Below are positions 1 to 8,162 of a stretch of DNA of 64,000 nt, in pieces. Positions within the stretch are counted from its first letter, which is position 1. Each line of letters starts with the position of its first letter. The notes beneath the pieces were generated by a model that was not told the DNA's origin, ran no database searches, and saw only the letters and a list, made by a program, of their open reading frames with translations. A program made the position numbers and the translations under genes. The DNA comes from Arsenicibacter sp965247375 (lineage in GTDB: Bacteria; Bacteroidota; Bacteroidia; Cytophagales; Spirosomataceae): assembly GCA_965247375.1 (NCBI GenBank), contig CBDFHU010000072.1, positions 121,232-185,231 of the forward strand, in the 5' to 3' direction.

Positions 1-218
1 AAAACATGGTTCCGTTCGACGACAAATCGCCGATGGTTACGTCAGGTATGCGCGTTGGTACGGCAGCCATGACCAGCCGCGGCATGAAAGAAAGCGACAT
101 GGAGCAGATCGTTGGCTACATCGACGAAGTGTTGATGAACAACGATAACGACGCCAAAATTCAGACCGTTCGGGAGGAAATTAATTCCTGGATGAAGGCG
201 TTTCCGTTATACGCATAA
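1..218 (+). CDS. glyA: Serine hydroxymethyltransferase, C-terminal end (partial)
   Basis: This is the last 72 codons of a gene that begins before the window. The reading frame is open from base 3 and stops at 216-218. The peptide NMVPFDDKSPMVTSGMRVGT followed by TSRGMKESDMEQI is the conserved C-terminal part of bacterial serine hydroxymethyltransferase, where the Ser/Gly-rich 'SPxxTSGxRxGT' segment contributes to folate and PLP-site architecture. The enzyme is cytosolic and PLP-dependent, converting serine and tetrahydrofolate to glycine and 5,10-methylene-tetrahydrofolate. The catalytic lysine lies outside the window. The family call rests on motif recognition and is strong despite the short piece. 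Confidence 0.93.
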   Translation, partial: NMVPFDDKSPMVTSGMRVGTAAMTSRGMKESDMEQIVGYIDEVLMNNDNDAKIQTVREEINSWMKAFPLYA

Positions 219-221
219 TTA

Positions 222-296
222 ATGCGCGAAAGCGTGAAAGAGCGAAAGAGTGACCACTCCCCGCTCTTTCACCCTCTCACTCTTTCACTCTTTACA
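222..296. repeat. GAAAGAG-type intergenic inverted repeat, copy 1
   Basis: The whole gap between glyA and tatC is an imperfect inverted repeat built from GAAAGAG/GCGAAAG units on the left and CTCTTTC/CACTCTTTC units on the right, with a short CCACTCCCCG centre. Related sequence occurs at about 12236-12265 and 49807-49930. It could fold in RNA, but no clean run of T follows, so I do not call it a terminator. Confidence 0.7.
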
Positions 297-298
297 AT

Positions 299-1174
299 AT
301 GGCACTCGACCAAGCATTTGAAGATCGGTACGATCAGGACGAAGAACAAGCGGAAGAAGGCGGTGAAATGACCTTCCTCGAACACCTCGAAGAATTACGC
401 TGGCACATTATCCGGGCGGTTGCGTCCATTTTTGTGTTTGCAATCGTGGCGTTCATTTTTATCCAGGACATCTTCCAGTATGTTATTTTAGCCCCTGCTA
501 ATCCAGGTTTCTGGACGTACAGGCAAATGTGTCGACTGGCCGATTTTTCGGGTTATGACGCGCTTTGTGTAAAAGACCTGGATTTTGAACTACAGGCGAT
601 CGGCATTGCCGATCCGTTTACGATGGCGCTGACCTCGTCAGCCATTATCGGACTTTGTTTTTCTTTCCCTTATGCCTTCTGGGAGCTTTGGCGGTTTATC
701 AAGCCCGGTCTTCGTTCCTCAGAACGTCAGGCAGCAAGAGGTGCTGTTTTCTATGTCTCAATGCTGTTTTTGTTAGGCCTGTTGTTCGGCTATTACATCG
801 TTTCGCCGCTGGCCATTAACTTCCTGGCGAATTTCCGGATTGCCCCACAGATCAAAAACCAGTTCGATATTACGTCGTACGTAGGTGTACTGGTAACCCT
901 GTCGCTGGGTTGTGCGCTTATGTTCCAGATGCCGATTGTAGCCTTCGTATTATCGAAAGTCGGTATTCTGACGCCAGGGCTTATGCGTGAATACCGTAAA
1001 CATGCCTGGATTGTGATTCTGGTCGTTGCCGGTATCATTACGCCTTCACCCGACATCTATAGCCAGGTGCTCGTTGCGCTGCCCTTAGCGATGTTGTACG
1101 AAATCAGTATCCTGGTTTCAGCCTCTATTGAACGGGCACGACTGAAAGAAGCGCGTGAAATCCTGAATAACTAA
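299..1174 (+). CDS. tatC: Sec-independent protein translocase TatC
   Basis: The 291-residue product is TatC, the multi-spanning inner-membrane receptor of the twin-arginine export pathway, which recognises RR signal peptides of folded cargo. After an acidic N-terminus (about residues 1-25) comes the family motif MTFLEHLEELRWHIIRA, then six predicted hydrophobic segments. Between the first and second segments sits a longer periplasmic loop (about residues 62-105), as is common in Bacteroidota. The conserved FxxPFxxEL-like region is seen around FSFPYAFWELWRFIKPGL, with the glutamate retained. No tatA/tatB lies next to it. The ATG at 299 gives the usual family length. A perfect-stem terminator follows. 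A Tat-type signal is visible on the DUF1501 protein at 49.9 kb, a possible client. Confidence 0.96.
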   Translation: MALDQAFEDRYDQDEEQAEEGGEMTFLEHLEELRWHIIRAVASIFVFAIVAFIFIQDIFQYVILAPANPGFWTYRQMCRLADFSGYDALCVKDLDFELQAIGIADPFTMALTSSAIIGLCFSFPYAFWELWRFIKPGLRSSERQAARGAVFYVSMLFLLGLLFGYYIVSPLAINFLANFRIAPQIKNQFDITSYVGVLVTLSLGCALMFQMPIVAFVLSKVGILTPGLMREYRKHAWIVILVVAGIITPSPDIYSQVLVALPLAMLYEISILVSASIERARLKEAREILNN

Positions 1175-1189
1175 GTATCAGACATTCAT

Positions 1190-1232
1190 AGCCGTTAAGA
1201 GGTAGTGATCCTGCTTCTTAACGGCTATTTTT
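1190..1232 (+). terminator. Rho-independent terminator after tatC
   Basis: AGCCGTTAAGA (1190-1200) and TCTTAACGGCT (1216-1226) form a perfect 11-bp stem with a 15-nt loop, followed by ATTTTTA. It overlaps the possible upstream GTG (1205) of the next gene, which is one reason to start that gene at ATG 1241. Confidence 0.8.
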
Positions 1233-1240
1233 ATGGCCAT

Positions 1241-1459
1241 ATGGACTACGATTTCAGAAAATACCACTACCGCTCTATCAATGCGGCTACGGCCGAAGAA
1301 CGGGCGGCCATTAATCAGGAGCTGAAAGATTTATACAACTCGTTGCCTGATGACGAAAAAGAAGAATTCAACCGGCAGCTGCAAAGCTTTCTGGCCCGCG
1401 AAATGGGGCGACTGAAATCGGACTACGAGTCAGTAAAGGGAAGCGTAAGCGATAATTAG
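1241..1459 (+). CDS. Small charged helical protein of unknown function
   Basis: A 72-residue acidic/basic protein with no signal peptide and no membrane segment, so probably cytosolic. It begins MDYDFRKYHYRS, then an alanine/glutamate-rich stretch (ATAEERAAINQELKDLYNSL) and a second predicted helix (EKEEFNRQLQSFLAREM), suggesting a two-helix or helical-hairpin fold. I do not recognise the family. I chose ATG 1241 rather than an in-frame GTG at 1205, because the extra 12 residues would be coded inside the tatC terminator stem. It sits alone between tatC and a repeat sequence. The even amino-acid composition and lack of low complexity support a real gene, but function cannot be assigned. Confidence 0.6.
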   Translation: MDYDFRKYHYRSINAATAEERAAINQELKDLYNSLPDDEKEEFNRQLQSFLAREMGRLKSDYESVKGSVSDN

Positions 1460-1471
1460 TTTTCCCTCTTT

Positions 1472-1532
1472 GTCATTCCGAACATGCGAGGAATCTTAAG
1501 GCATTGAACACCTTGAGATTCTTTTGCCCCTC
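1472..1532. repeat. TCATTCCG-type intergenic repeat
   Basis: Starts with GTCATTCCGAACATGCGAGG and contains an inner inverted repeat, GAATCTTAAGG (1491-1501) against CCTTGAGATTC (1511-1521), 10 of 11 pairs matching. It lies between two convergent genes (the small protein and the M20 peptidase). The TCATTCCGAAC...GAGGAATCT type of sequence is a recurrent small intergenic element in Bacteroidota (recalled knowledge, not searched). Confidence 0.6.
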
Positions 1533-1549
1533 AATCGATAAATAGTATA

Positions 1550-3016
1550 TTACCCGTTTTTATCCAGGGTAATCAGTTGAATGTAAAACTGAATCATTTG
1601 CCGGTAATCTTTAGCGGCGATGCGCTCATTGGTGCCGTGCAGCAGTTTGAGGGTTTCGTCGCTCATGCGCACCGGCATGAACCGGTAGACATTTTTGCAG
1701 ATACCGGTGTAGTGACGGGCGTCGGCCGCCCCCAGCATCAGATAAGGCGATACAATCACTTCTGGGAAAACGCTTTGAATAGCCCGCTGTACCCGCTGAA
1801 ATGATGCCGCATCAGGGTCTGAAACGGGAGAAGGCTCCGACCCGATTGTGCCCGGAATAAGCGCTACCTTAATCCGTTCGTCATCAATTACCTCAATAAC
1901 CCTTTCCGTCACACTCTGAATGGTCTCTCCCGGCAAGATCCGGAAATTCACCGTCGCTACAGCGTCAATCGGCAGCACGTTTTCTTTTTCACCCGCTTTG
2001 AAAATGGTCGGAGCGGTCGTGGTCCGCTGGGTGGCATCGCCCGCCGGTGTACCCGCTAGAATGGAACTGATTACCGGTCCGAACAACCATTGATTAGCAA
2101 AAATCAGCCGCTTTGCGAACGGCATCTCGGGGCCGATATACTGAAACATGTGGTTCAGGCCGGCATCCAGACGGCCAGGAAACGGATTGGCTTCCAGCTT
2201 CGCGACGGCACTGGCAATGATACCGATACTGGTTTGTTTCGGTGGCATCGACGAATGGCCGCCCTCACCCGTTGCCGACAATTGCAGGCTTACGTAGCCC
2301 TTTTCGGCAATCCCTACCAGGGCAATTTGCTTTTGCAGTCCGGCAACCCCGTCCGTTTTGATAACACCGCCCTCATCAATCACCATTTCCGGTTCGATAC
2401 CCCGCTTTTTCAGCGCAGCAGCCATGGTTTTAGCGCCCCGGCCCGTCGTTTCTTCATCGGGCCCAAAAGCCAGCATTATGGTCTGTTCGGGCTGGTAATT
2501 GGTTTTCAACAGGTATTCAACCGCTTCCAGTAAACCCATCACGGTTGCTTTATCATCGAGCGCCCCGCGTCCGTAGAGATAGCCGCCTTCGGTTTCGCCC
2601 GCAAATGCCTGATGTTTCCACATCCGCTGCGTCCCCTGAATGACCGGTACCACATCATAATGCCCGATCAGCAGGACCGGTTTCCGTTTGGGGTCTTTGC
2701 CAGGCCACGTATACATCACTGCATAGTTGTTGAACCGCTCCTGTGTCAACTTACTGTGGATAAGTGGATAAGCATTGTGGATAAATGTCAGGAACTGGTC
2801 AAACTGCGTTGTATCGGTCAGGGAGTAATCGGTAAACGAAACGGTGCGTATCCGTAGCGCCTGAGCCAGCCGGATCAGCGCCGAATCGCCGACCTGTAAC
2901 GCGGGTGCCGGTTTCATATCGGTGAGTTGCTTTGAGGTGAACCGGAATGTATTGACCAGCAATACAACCAGCAGCACAACCAGGGCAAGGCCCGCAATCC
3001 GGAAAAATCGTTTCAT
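1550..3016 (-). CDS. M20 family metallopeptidase (PM20D1-like), membrane anchored
   Basis: A 488-residue zinc-dependent M20 hydrolase. Residues 8-23 are a strongly hydrophobic helix that would anchor or export the protein. The two-metal site is visible: His119 and Asp121 in GHYDVVPV, bridging Asp154 in GRGALDDK, and the DEE triplet at 187-189 with the general-base glutamate. The lid/dimerisation domain follows (about 225-370, EKGYVSLQLSATGEGGHSSMPP), and a metal-ligand histidine is expected near the C-terminus (LLHGTNERI). Length and architecture match the carboxypeptidase-S/PM20D1 branch, which hydrolyses dipeptides or N-acyl amino acids; the substrate here is unknown. It starts 3 nt after the hepT stop codon, so it is probably co-transcribed with the toxin-antitoxin pair. 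Confidence 0.88.
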   Translation of the reverse strand: MKRFFRIAGLALVVLLVVLLVNTFRFTSKQLTDMKPAPALQVGDSALIRLAQALRIRTVSFTDYSLTDTTQFDQFLTFIHNAYPLIHSKLTQERFNNYAVMYTWPGKDPKRKPVLLIGHYDVVPVIQGTQRMWKHQAFAGETEGGYLYGRGALDDKATVMGLLEAVEYLLKTNYQPEQTIMLAFGPDEETTGRGAKTMAAALKKRGIEPEMVIDEGGVIKTDGVAGLQKQIALVGIAEKGYVSLQLSATGEGGHSSMPPKQTSIGIIASAVAKLEANPFPGRLDAGLNHMFQYIGPEMPFAKRLIFANQWLFGPVISSILAGTPAGDATQRTTTAPTIFKAGEKENVLPIDAVATVNFRILPGETIQSVTERVIEVIDDERIKVALIPGTIGSEPSPVSDPDAASFQRVQRAIQSVFPEVIVSPYLMLGAADARHYTGICKNVYRFMPVRMSDETLKLLHGTNERIAAKDYRQMIQFYIQLITLDKNG

Positions 3017-3019
3017 GTT

Positions 3020-3376
3020 TTAGTTTGTTTCGCTTGGCGAACTTCGCTCTAATAATATGGTCACCTCTTCTCTTAAGACGGGTAAATAGCCGATAACCAC
3101 TCCCCAGATAACCTGATTATCAACCCCATCGTAGGCATGAATAACTATATTTCTCAAATTTACTATTTGCCTTAAATGGCTTATTTCAATTTCCGGATGC
3201 AACCGTCTAGCATGATTAGCGGCTTCGCCAATAATTCCCAATGCCCGTTCTACTGCATATTGCAACATCAGGTTTTCATTGTACCGGTCATAATCCGGCT
3301 CATCACCTAAGAAACTATAGATATCCTCAATCGCAATTAAAATATCTTTCAAGTATTTTTCCAGGCTATGCGGCAT
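3020..3376 (-). CDS. hepT: HepT-like ribonuclease toxin (HEPN domain, DUF86)
   Basis: A 118-residue all-helical HEPN-fold protein. The catalytic motif Rx4-6HxY is present as R75-NIVI-H80-A-Y82, characteristic of HepT RNases. Family knowledge: HepT cleaves RNA as a toxin and is neutralised by its partner MntA, which adds AMP residues to the motif tyrosine. The upstream gene here is exactly that nucleotidyltransferase and overlaps hepT by 11 bases (3366-3376), so the two are translationally coupled. Downstream, the M20 peptidase starts after only 3 nt. The start MPHSLEKYLKDI is the natural one, because the coding overlap is typical of this pair. Confidence 0.9.
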   Translation of the reverse strand: MPHSLEKYLKDILIAIEDIYSFLGDEPDYDRYNENLMLQYAVERALGIIGEAANHARRLHPEIEISHLRQIVNLRNIVIHAYDGVDNQVIWGVVIGYLPVLREEVTILLERSSPSETN

Positions 3377-3680
3377 AGATCATTTGTTTGGTAGCCTCTA
3401 CAGACCTGGCGAAATAAGGATTCCGGAAGGGTCTTTCAATCATCAAATCAACTTTACGGGAAAATAAATCCTCAAGCTCGCATTGTAGGATAAGCAGATG
3501 TTGTCCAGCCTCTTCCGGCCGTAATCCATCCTGAAACCTGACCAGGAAATCAAAATCACTTATCTGCTCATTAAATGACCCGTCAACAGCAGAGCCAAAC
3601 AGGTACAAATTTTTGATTTTATGAGCTTTGCATAGTTGTCCCAGATAGGCCATCTTTTGTTCAACAATGGGATGTATCAT
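3366..3680 (-). CDS. mntA: MntA-like minimal nucleotidyltransferase antitoxin
   Basis: A 104-residue minimal nucleotidyltransferase of the polymerase-beta superfamily. The signature GS(x)nDxD is seen as G29-S30 and D42-F-D44 (FGSAVDGSFNEQISDFDFLV), and the third metal-binding acidic residue is probably D78 in RKVDLMIE. MntA proteins detoxify HepT by transferring AMP to its active-site tyrosine. The gene precedes and overlaps hepT, the usual order for this system. It starts only 25 bp after the DUF58 stop codon on the same strand, so the pair is nested in a longer transcription unit. Confidence 0.9.
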   Translation of the reverse strand: MIHPIVEQKMAYLGQLCKAHKIKNLYLFGSAVDGSFNEQISDFDFLVRFQDGLRPEEAGQHLLILQCELEDLFSRKVDLMIERPFRNPYFARSVEATKQMIYAA

Positions 3681-3705
3681 AACTTTCTCAATGCTAAAAT
3701 CAATG

Positions 3706-5052
3706 TTAAATCATACCCCTTGCTTTCAACTCCAGATACTTGTTAACGGTATTGGCCGTCAGGTTTTGCGGAGCCGTCAGAATCGTCTGAATACCATATT
3801 GCTGCAATTCTTTTACGATCTGCTTTTTTTCGTACGCAAATTTTTCCCCGATTGTTTTCAAATATACCGCTTCGGTATCAGCAGCCGGTTCATCGAGCAA
3901 TGTGCGTAGTTCGGTATTTTCAAAGAAAATAACAAGCAGCAGATGGTCTTTAGCCAGCCGGCGCAGAAACGGCAGCTGCCGGTGTAAGGCACTGACTGTC
4001 TCAAAGTTAGTAAACAACAGCAATAAACTCCGCTGCCGGATCTGGGTGCGGACCGTTGCATAGAGCGCTTCGTAGTCCGTTTCCAGAAACTGGGTTTTCT
4101 GCCGGTACAAAACTTCCAGAATCCGCAGCATCTGCCCCGGTTTCCGGTCAGCAGCCACCATCTGCCCGATTTTATGCGAAAATGTCAGTAGTCCGGCACG
4201 GTCCTGCTTAAAGATGGCAATATTACTCAGCACCAGCGATGCATTGATGGCATAATCGAGCAGGGTCAGCCCCTCAAACGGCGACTGCATGACCCGCCCC
4301 TTATCAATCAGGCAATATACGGGCTGCGAACGCTCATCCTGAAACGAGTTCACCATCAGCGTAGTTGCCTGTGCATCGGTCCGGCGGGCTGTTGCTTTCC
4401 AGTTAACCGTCCGCACATCATCTCCCCGCATATAGGGGCGGATTTGCTCAAACTCCATACTGTGGCCAATGCGGCGGATTTTCTTAATACCCAGTTCATT
4501 CAGCCGGTTCGTTGCCGCCAGCAGTTCATACTGCCGCATCTGCAGATATGACGGGTAGACCGCCACTGTTTTACCCTGTTCAAACTGGTACCGCCGCTTC
4601 AACAAACGTAACGGCGTCATCACAAATACATTAACCGCCCCGAAGTTGTATTCGCCCCGCCGCACCGGTCGTAGTTCATAGCGGATCACCTGCTTCTCAC
4701 GCGGCTTTAGTTCGGCCCGGAACAATACATCGCGGCGCTGAAACTGCGGAGGCAGTTCATCAATCACCTCCACGGGCATAGTAAAGCCATACCGGTTTTC
4801 CAGATAAATGCTCAGTGGGTTTTCGTCACCGTTCGAAAGGCGGTCGGGTACATCACGACGTGCGAAAAAGCCGTCGCGGGTCCGGAACAGCAGTACCGTT
4901 TCGATACCCAGCAGCAGGATAAATACCACTAGCCCCACCTGCACAACCGGCAAAAGGACCGGTATTGCAAAGGCAGCAACAAACAGCAGCGTGAACCCTA
5001 CCAACACCAGCCAGACGCGGACCGAGACGTATAGAGACCGGATTAGTTTCAT
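3706..5052 (-). CDS. DUF58 domain-containing membrane protein
   Basis: A 448-residue protein with two N-terminal membrane segments (about residues 13-53), a beta-rich middle part and the DUF58 signature FEQIRPYMRGDDVRTVNWKA at about residues 201-220. The C-terminal part has a von Willebrand factor A-like fold, but its metal-site motif is degenerate (CLIDKGRVM). DUF58 proteins are encoded beside MoxR ATPases, which are thought to act as chaperones on vWA-type partners. Here the start codon overlaps the moxR stop by 4 bases (5049-5052), so translational coupling is likely. The molecular function of DUF58 proteins remains poorly defined. Confidence 0.9.
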   Translation of the reverse strand: MKLIRSLYVSVRVWLVLVGFTLLFVAAFAIPVLLPVVQVGLVVFILLLGIETVLLFRTRDGFFARRDVPDRLSNGDENPLSIYLENRYGFTMPVEVIDELPPQFQRRDVLFRAELKPREKQVIRYELRPVRRGEYNFGAVNVFVMTPLRLLKRRYQFEQGKTVAVYPSYLQMRQYELLAATNRLNELGIKKIRRIGHSMEFEQIRPYMRGDDVRTVNWKATARRTDAQATTLMVNSFQDERSQPVYCLIDKGRVMQSPFEGLTLLDYAINASLVLSNIAIFKQDRAGLLTFSHKIGQMVAADRKPGQMLRILEVLYRQKTQFLETDYEALYATVRTQIRQRSLLLLFTNFETVSALHRQLPFLRRLAKDHLLLVIFFENTELRTLLDEPAADTEAVYLKTIGEKFAYEKKQIVKELQQYGIQTILTAPQNLTANTVNKYLELKARGMI

Positions 5053-6023
5053 CGCGGTACCTCGGCTTTCTGCACAACCTGCGCAATTACATCGTCGGCG
5101 GTACCACCTTCCATCTCCCGTTCCGGCGTCAGCAATACGCGGTGGCGCAATACCGGTGCAGCCAGTTGCTGTACGTCTTCGGGCGTGATAAAATCGCGGC
5201 CCCGCAATGTCGCCAGCGCTTTGGCACCATTCAGCAAAGCTACCGCCGCCCGCGGCGATGCACCCAGATAGAGCGATTTATTGGTACGTGTATTCCGGAT
5301 AATCTGCGCAATGTACCCGAACAGGTGTTCTTCGACGTGCACCTGATGTACACTGGCCCGCAATCCGGCCAGGGTTTCCGCCGTAATTACGGGTTCAATG
5401 GCCGCCACGGCATCGGTTAAACTCCGGCGCTGGTGATGGCCCCGCAAAATGGCAACCTCCTCAGCGGCTTCCGGATACTCAACAACCACTTTAAAAAGGA
5501 AACGGTCGAGCTGGGCTTCCGGCAGCCGGTAAGTCCCCTCCTGCTCAATCGGGTTCTGGGTGGCCAGTACCATAAACGGATCAGCCAGCTTATAGGTCGT
5601 TCCATCGTTCGTGACCTGCCGCTCCTCCATTACCTCAAATAACGCCGCCTGTGTTTTGGCCGGCGCACGGTTGATTTCATCGATCAGAACGAGGTTGGAG
5701 AAAATCGGGCCTTGTTTAAACTCAAAGTCATTCAGTTTCGGCGTATACACCAATGTACCTAACACATCCGACGGCATCAGATCGGGCGTAAACTGTATAC
5801 GGCTGAATCCGACCGAAATCGTACGGGCCAGCAGCTTGGCCGTCAGTGTTTTGGCTACCCCGGGCACGCCTTCGATCAGGACATGTCCGTCAGCCAGCAG
5901 CGCCGTCAACAACAGGTCGATGGTCTGGTGCTGGCCAACAATTACTTTTCCAAGTTCGGCGCGGATGGCATCCACCGATGCTTTCAGATGATTCAGGTCT
6001 AAGCGGGATTCGAACGATTCCAT
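5049..6023 (-). CDS. MoxR family AAA+ ATPase
   Basis: A 324-residue AAA+ ATPase. Walker A is GVPGVAKT (about 52-59), Walker B is LVLIDEINRA with the catalytic DE at 115-116, and the sensor-1 region is LATQNPIEQEGTYRLPEAQLDRF (about 152-174), all diagnostic for MoxR. These ATPases are proposed to assist maturation or metal insertion in vWA-containing partners; in Bacteroidota the locus has been linked to envelope stress and aerotolerance. It lies directly upstream of DUF58 with a 4-base overlap. Its own start is separated from the upstream DUF4350 gene by 148 bp that hold an inverted repeat rather than a gene, so it may have its own promoter. Confidence 0.95.
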   Translation of the reverse strand: MESFESRLDLNHLKASVDAIRAELGKVIVGQHQTIDLLLTALLADGHVLIEGVPGVAKTLTAKLLARTISVGFSRIQFTPDLMPSDVLGTLVYTPKLNDFEFKQGPIFSNLVLIDEINRAPAKTQAALFEVMEERQVTNDGTTYKLADPFMVLATQNPIEQEGTYRLPEAQLDRFLFKVVVEYPEAAEEVAILRGHHQRRSLTDAVAAIEPVITAETLAGLRASVHQVHVEEHLFGYIAQIIRNTRTNKSLYLGASPRAAVALLNGAKALATLRGRDFITPEDVQQLAAPVLRHRVLLTPEREMEGGTADDVIAQVVQKAEVPR

Positions 6024-6053
6024 GTATGTAAATGACTTTCTGTTTTGATGTAT

Positions 6054-6171
6054 CTAATTGCCACGAAGGCACTAAGCCGGGAAGAAGCACAAAGCTTTTA
6101 CGTTATGCTTTTGTAGACCACTAAGGCATGCACCGGCTTTATGCTCTTTGTGCTCCTTCCTGCCTTTGTGG
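6054..6171. repeat. CCACGAAGG-type imperfect inverted repeat inside the MoxR operon
   Basis: The space between the DUF4350 stop and the moxR start is filled by a long imperfect inverted repeat. GGAAGAAGCACAAAG (6080-6094) pairs with CTTTGTGCTCCTTCC (6146-6160) at 14 of 15 positions, and CCACGAAGGCACTAAG on the left resembles the inverse of GCCTTTGTGG on the right. In the RNA of this operon it would form a long hairpin. Confidence 0.65.
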
Positions 6172-7362
6172 TTACCCTTGCCTGACTTCGTGGTTGAACT
6201 TTTCAATCGCAGCATTCAGCACCAGCAGATCGTACTCCGTCAGCGTGATGCTCCGGCGGGCACTTTGCAGCACCCGTACCAGCTCTTCGGCCTCGCTGCG
6301 GGCGATGCCGCTCTTCAGCGCCAGTAGCTCCGCAAACTCAGCGTTCAGCGTATTCGTGTTCAACCCGTAGCGCTCGCGGAGGTTTGCCAGAAAATACTGT
6401 ATTTTCTTTTGGCCAATGTTATGATGATCACCCTGCCGGAAATATAGCTGCCCAACCGTCTGCACAAACTCCAGTGAGGTATTTTTCGGCGGTTCTACAA
6501 CCGGAATTACCCGTTGCGTCCGTTTACCGGCAAAGAATACGTATAGAATCAGACCCAGTACCACGATGTAATAGGCCCATGTCAGGGCAGGCTGTGCGAA
6601 AATAAACCGCAGGATGCTTTGCTCATCTTCAGCAAACCGCCCCTGATTCTGGTATTCGTCCCAACTGGTTGGCCAGGCCGGTAAATACGACATGGCCTTA
6701 AAGGCGTAGTCAGAGGTTTTGGGGCTGAGGACAAAGAAATTAGTAAATGCCAGTGGCAGATTATGGGCATAAAAATAGCCCGAGCCATACCGGATTTTCA
6801 GAAAAACAGGCTCGCTCCGCGCGTTACGCCCCAGCACGGTTATGCCCGATGGTTTCAGGATCGTAAAGTAATTCCGGCCGTCATCGTGGAAAAAATTATA
6901 CCCGCCTTTCTTCCGGAGCTGCGGATTTACAAAATTGTTCAGCAATGTGGTGTCGCGCAGGCGGGGTGCTTTAATTTCTGCCTTAAAACCTAATGCTTTT
7001 GTTAACGAGTCAGGCCAGTCATAGGCGGAAACAAACGCATTATTTCCCCGTTTCACATAGTTCAGCAACTCGCGCTGATCATTTTTGTCAATACCGTACT
7101 GTGAACAAATTGTAATGTAGTTGCTTCGTGCGGCAAGTGTATGTTCTGTCAGGTGGTTATAGGGCGGCACCCGAATTGTCCGGACCTCCTTTTGTTTCAG
7201 CAGACCAGGCAATAACTCGTAAAGCACTTTCGTCCCGAACGGAATTTTATGGTTATTCTGATACGTCGGCGAGTAATCAACCGGTTTCGGGCGGTAATAC
7301 TCAAACACCACATAAGCGATCAGCATCGCCGCCAGTATCAACAGATATTTATTGGGCTTCAA
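6172..7362 (-). CDS. DUF4350 domain-containing membrane protein
   Basis: A 396-residue protein with an N-terminal membrane helix (LLILAAMLIAYVVFEYY, about 7-23), an extracytoplasmic DUF4350-type domain (about 30-230, beginning with NNHKIPFGTKVLYELLPGLL) and a second membrane helix at about 266-284 (WAYYIVVLGLILYVFFAG), followed by a cytosolic helical tail. This two-helix arrangement is typical of the DUF4350 protein encoded in MoxR clusters, where it is usually next to the DUF4129 gene as here (40 bp apart). Its biochemical role is unknown; co-occurrence suggests a membrane complex working with MoxR and DUF58. Confidence 0.85.
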   Translation of the reverse strand: MKPNKYLLILAAMLIAYVVFEYYRPKPVDYSPTYQNNHKIPFGTKVLYELLPGLLKQKEVRTIRVPPYNHLTEHTLAARSNYITICSQYGIDKNDQRELLNYVKRGNNAFVSAYDWPDSLTKALGFKAEIKAPRLRDTTLLNNFVNPQLRKKGGYNFFHDDGRNYFTILKPSGITVLGRNARSEPVFLKIRYGSGYFYAHNLPLAFTNFFVLSPKTSDYAFKAMSYLPAWPTSWDEYQNQGRFAEDEQSILRFIFAQPALTWAYYIVVLGLILYVFFAGKRTQRVIPVVEPPKNTSLEFVQTVGQLYFRQGDHHNIGQKKIQYFLANLRERYGLNTNTLNAEFAELLALKSGIARSEAEELVRVLQSARRSITLTEYDLLVLNAAIEKFNHEVRQG

Positions 7363-7401
7363 CGGATACGGAATTAGGTAAAATCAAACGATTCAGGTTG
7401 C

Positions 7402-8136
7402 TTATTTACGATCAATCATTGCCTGCCGCTCCGATGCAAACTGCCGGTAACTCAGCTCATCCACCGGAAAGTCACCGTACCAGACGTACTCGAACCGGGT
7501 AGTCAGCCGGTCGAAATCCTGCTGAAACGGCGTATTCATGAGTTCGTGCAGATACTGCCGGTTGGTCTTATCCGGTTTCCACTCAATAAGCCGTTTGTCA
7601 GTCAGTTGTTTCAGCATCTGCAGGTACAGCAGCCGGATCGCCAGCCGGAAGTTCCGCTGCGTTACAGCTTCTTCAATGGCGGCGTCGAAGTTGATTTCGT
7701 GTATATTCTCCGTGATGTTTTCATAATCCAGTGGTTGCTCGGCAGCCTTTGCCCCAAACATAAACGCCAGCACATTGGCCTTACTTAATAGCCAGACCGC
7801 AACCCCGGCAATGGCAAGCAGAATCACATACTGCCAGAAATTATGATAGGCTTTGCTTCGCAGAAAATCACTGATTTTCCGGCTCAGCCACGCCCAGAAC
7901 TTCGCCAGCGGATTTTCCGGAATTCTGGTATCGTAGTCATACTGATAATCGCGTTGTGACCGGTAATCGTCCAGCCGGTCGGCCGACGGGTAACGGACGC
8001 TCACCGGCACGCGGTCGTCAGGGGCCGGGAACGAGACAGTTTTTGAGGCCGGTTTTTCCGGCGACTGTGCCCGCAACGGTATTGCCGCCGTCAGTAGCCA
8101 AAGGAGCAGTACGAAGAACGGGATGCAGCGGCCCAA
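7402..8136 (-). CDS. DUF4129 domain-containing protein
   Basis: A 244-residue protein with a signal peptide (MGRCIPFFVLLLWLLTAAIPLRAQ), an extracytoplasmic linker, one membrane helix at about 103-117 (YVILLAIAGVAVWLLSKA) and a C-terminal DUF4129 domain. The domain shows the family pattern RLAIRLLYLQMLKQLTDKRL, W-x-P-x-KTN, and TTRFEYVWYGDFPVD followed by a conserved Y. DUF4129 proteins are often fused to or encoded beside transglutaminase-like or MoxR-cluster proteins. It lies between the DUF4350 gene (40 bp) and a six-helix membrane protein (26 bp), all on the minus strand, consistent with one operon. Confidence 0.82.
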   Translation of the reverse strand: MGRCIPFFVLLLWLLTAAIPLRAQSPEKPASKTVSFPAPDDRVPVSVRYPSADRLDDYRSQRDYQYDYDTRIPENPLAKFWAWLSRKISDFLRSKAYHNFWQYVILLAIAGVAVWLLSKANVLAFMFGAKAAEQPLDYENITENIHEINFDAAIEEAVTQRNFRLAIRLLYLQMLKQLTDKRLIEWKPDKTNRQYLHELMNTPFQQDFDRLTTRFEYVWYGDFPVDELSYRQFASERQAMIDRK

Positions 8137-8162
8137 TACCAGGGAAATGGAGACGCAGTTTT

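Noticed and set aside
1205..1240. GTG start for the small gene after tatC
   Set aside because: It lies in the perfect terminator stem of tatC, and the protein sequence from ATG 1241 is better balanced.
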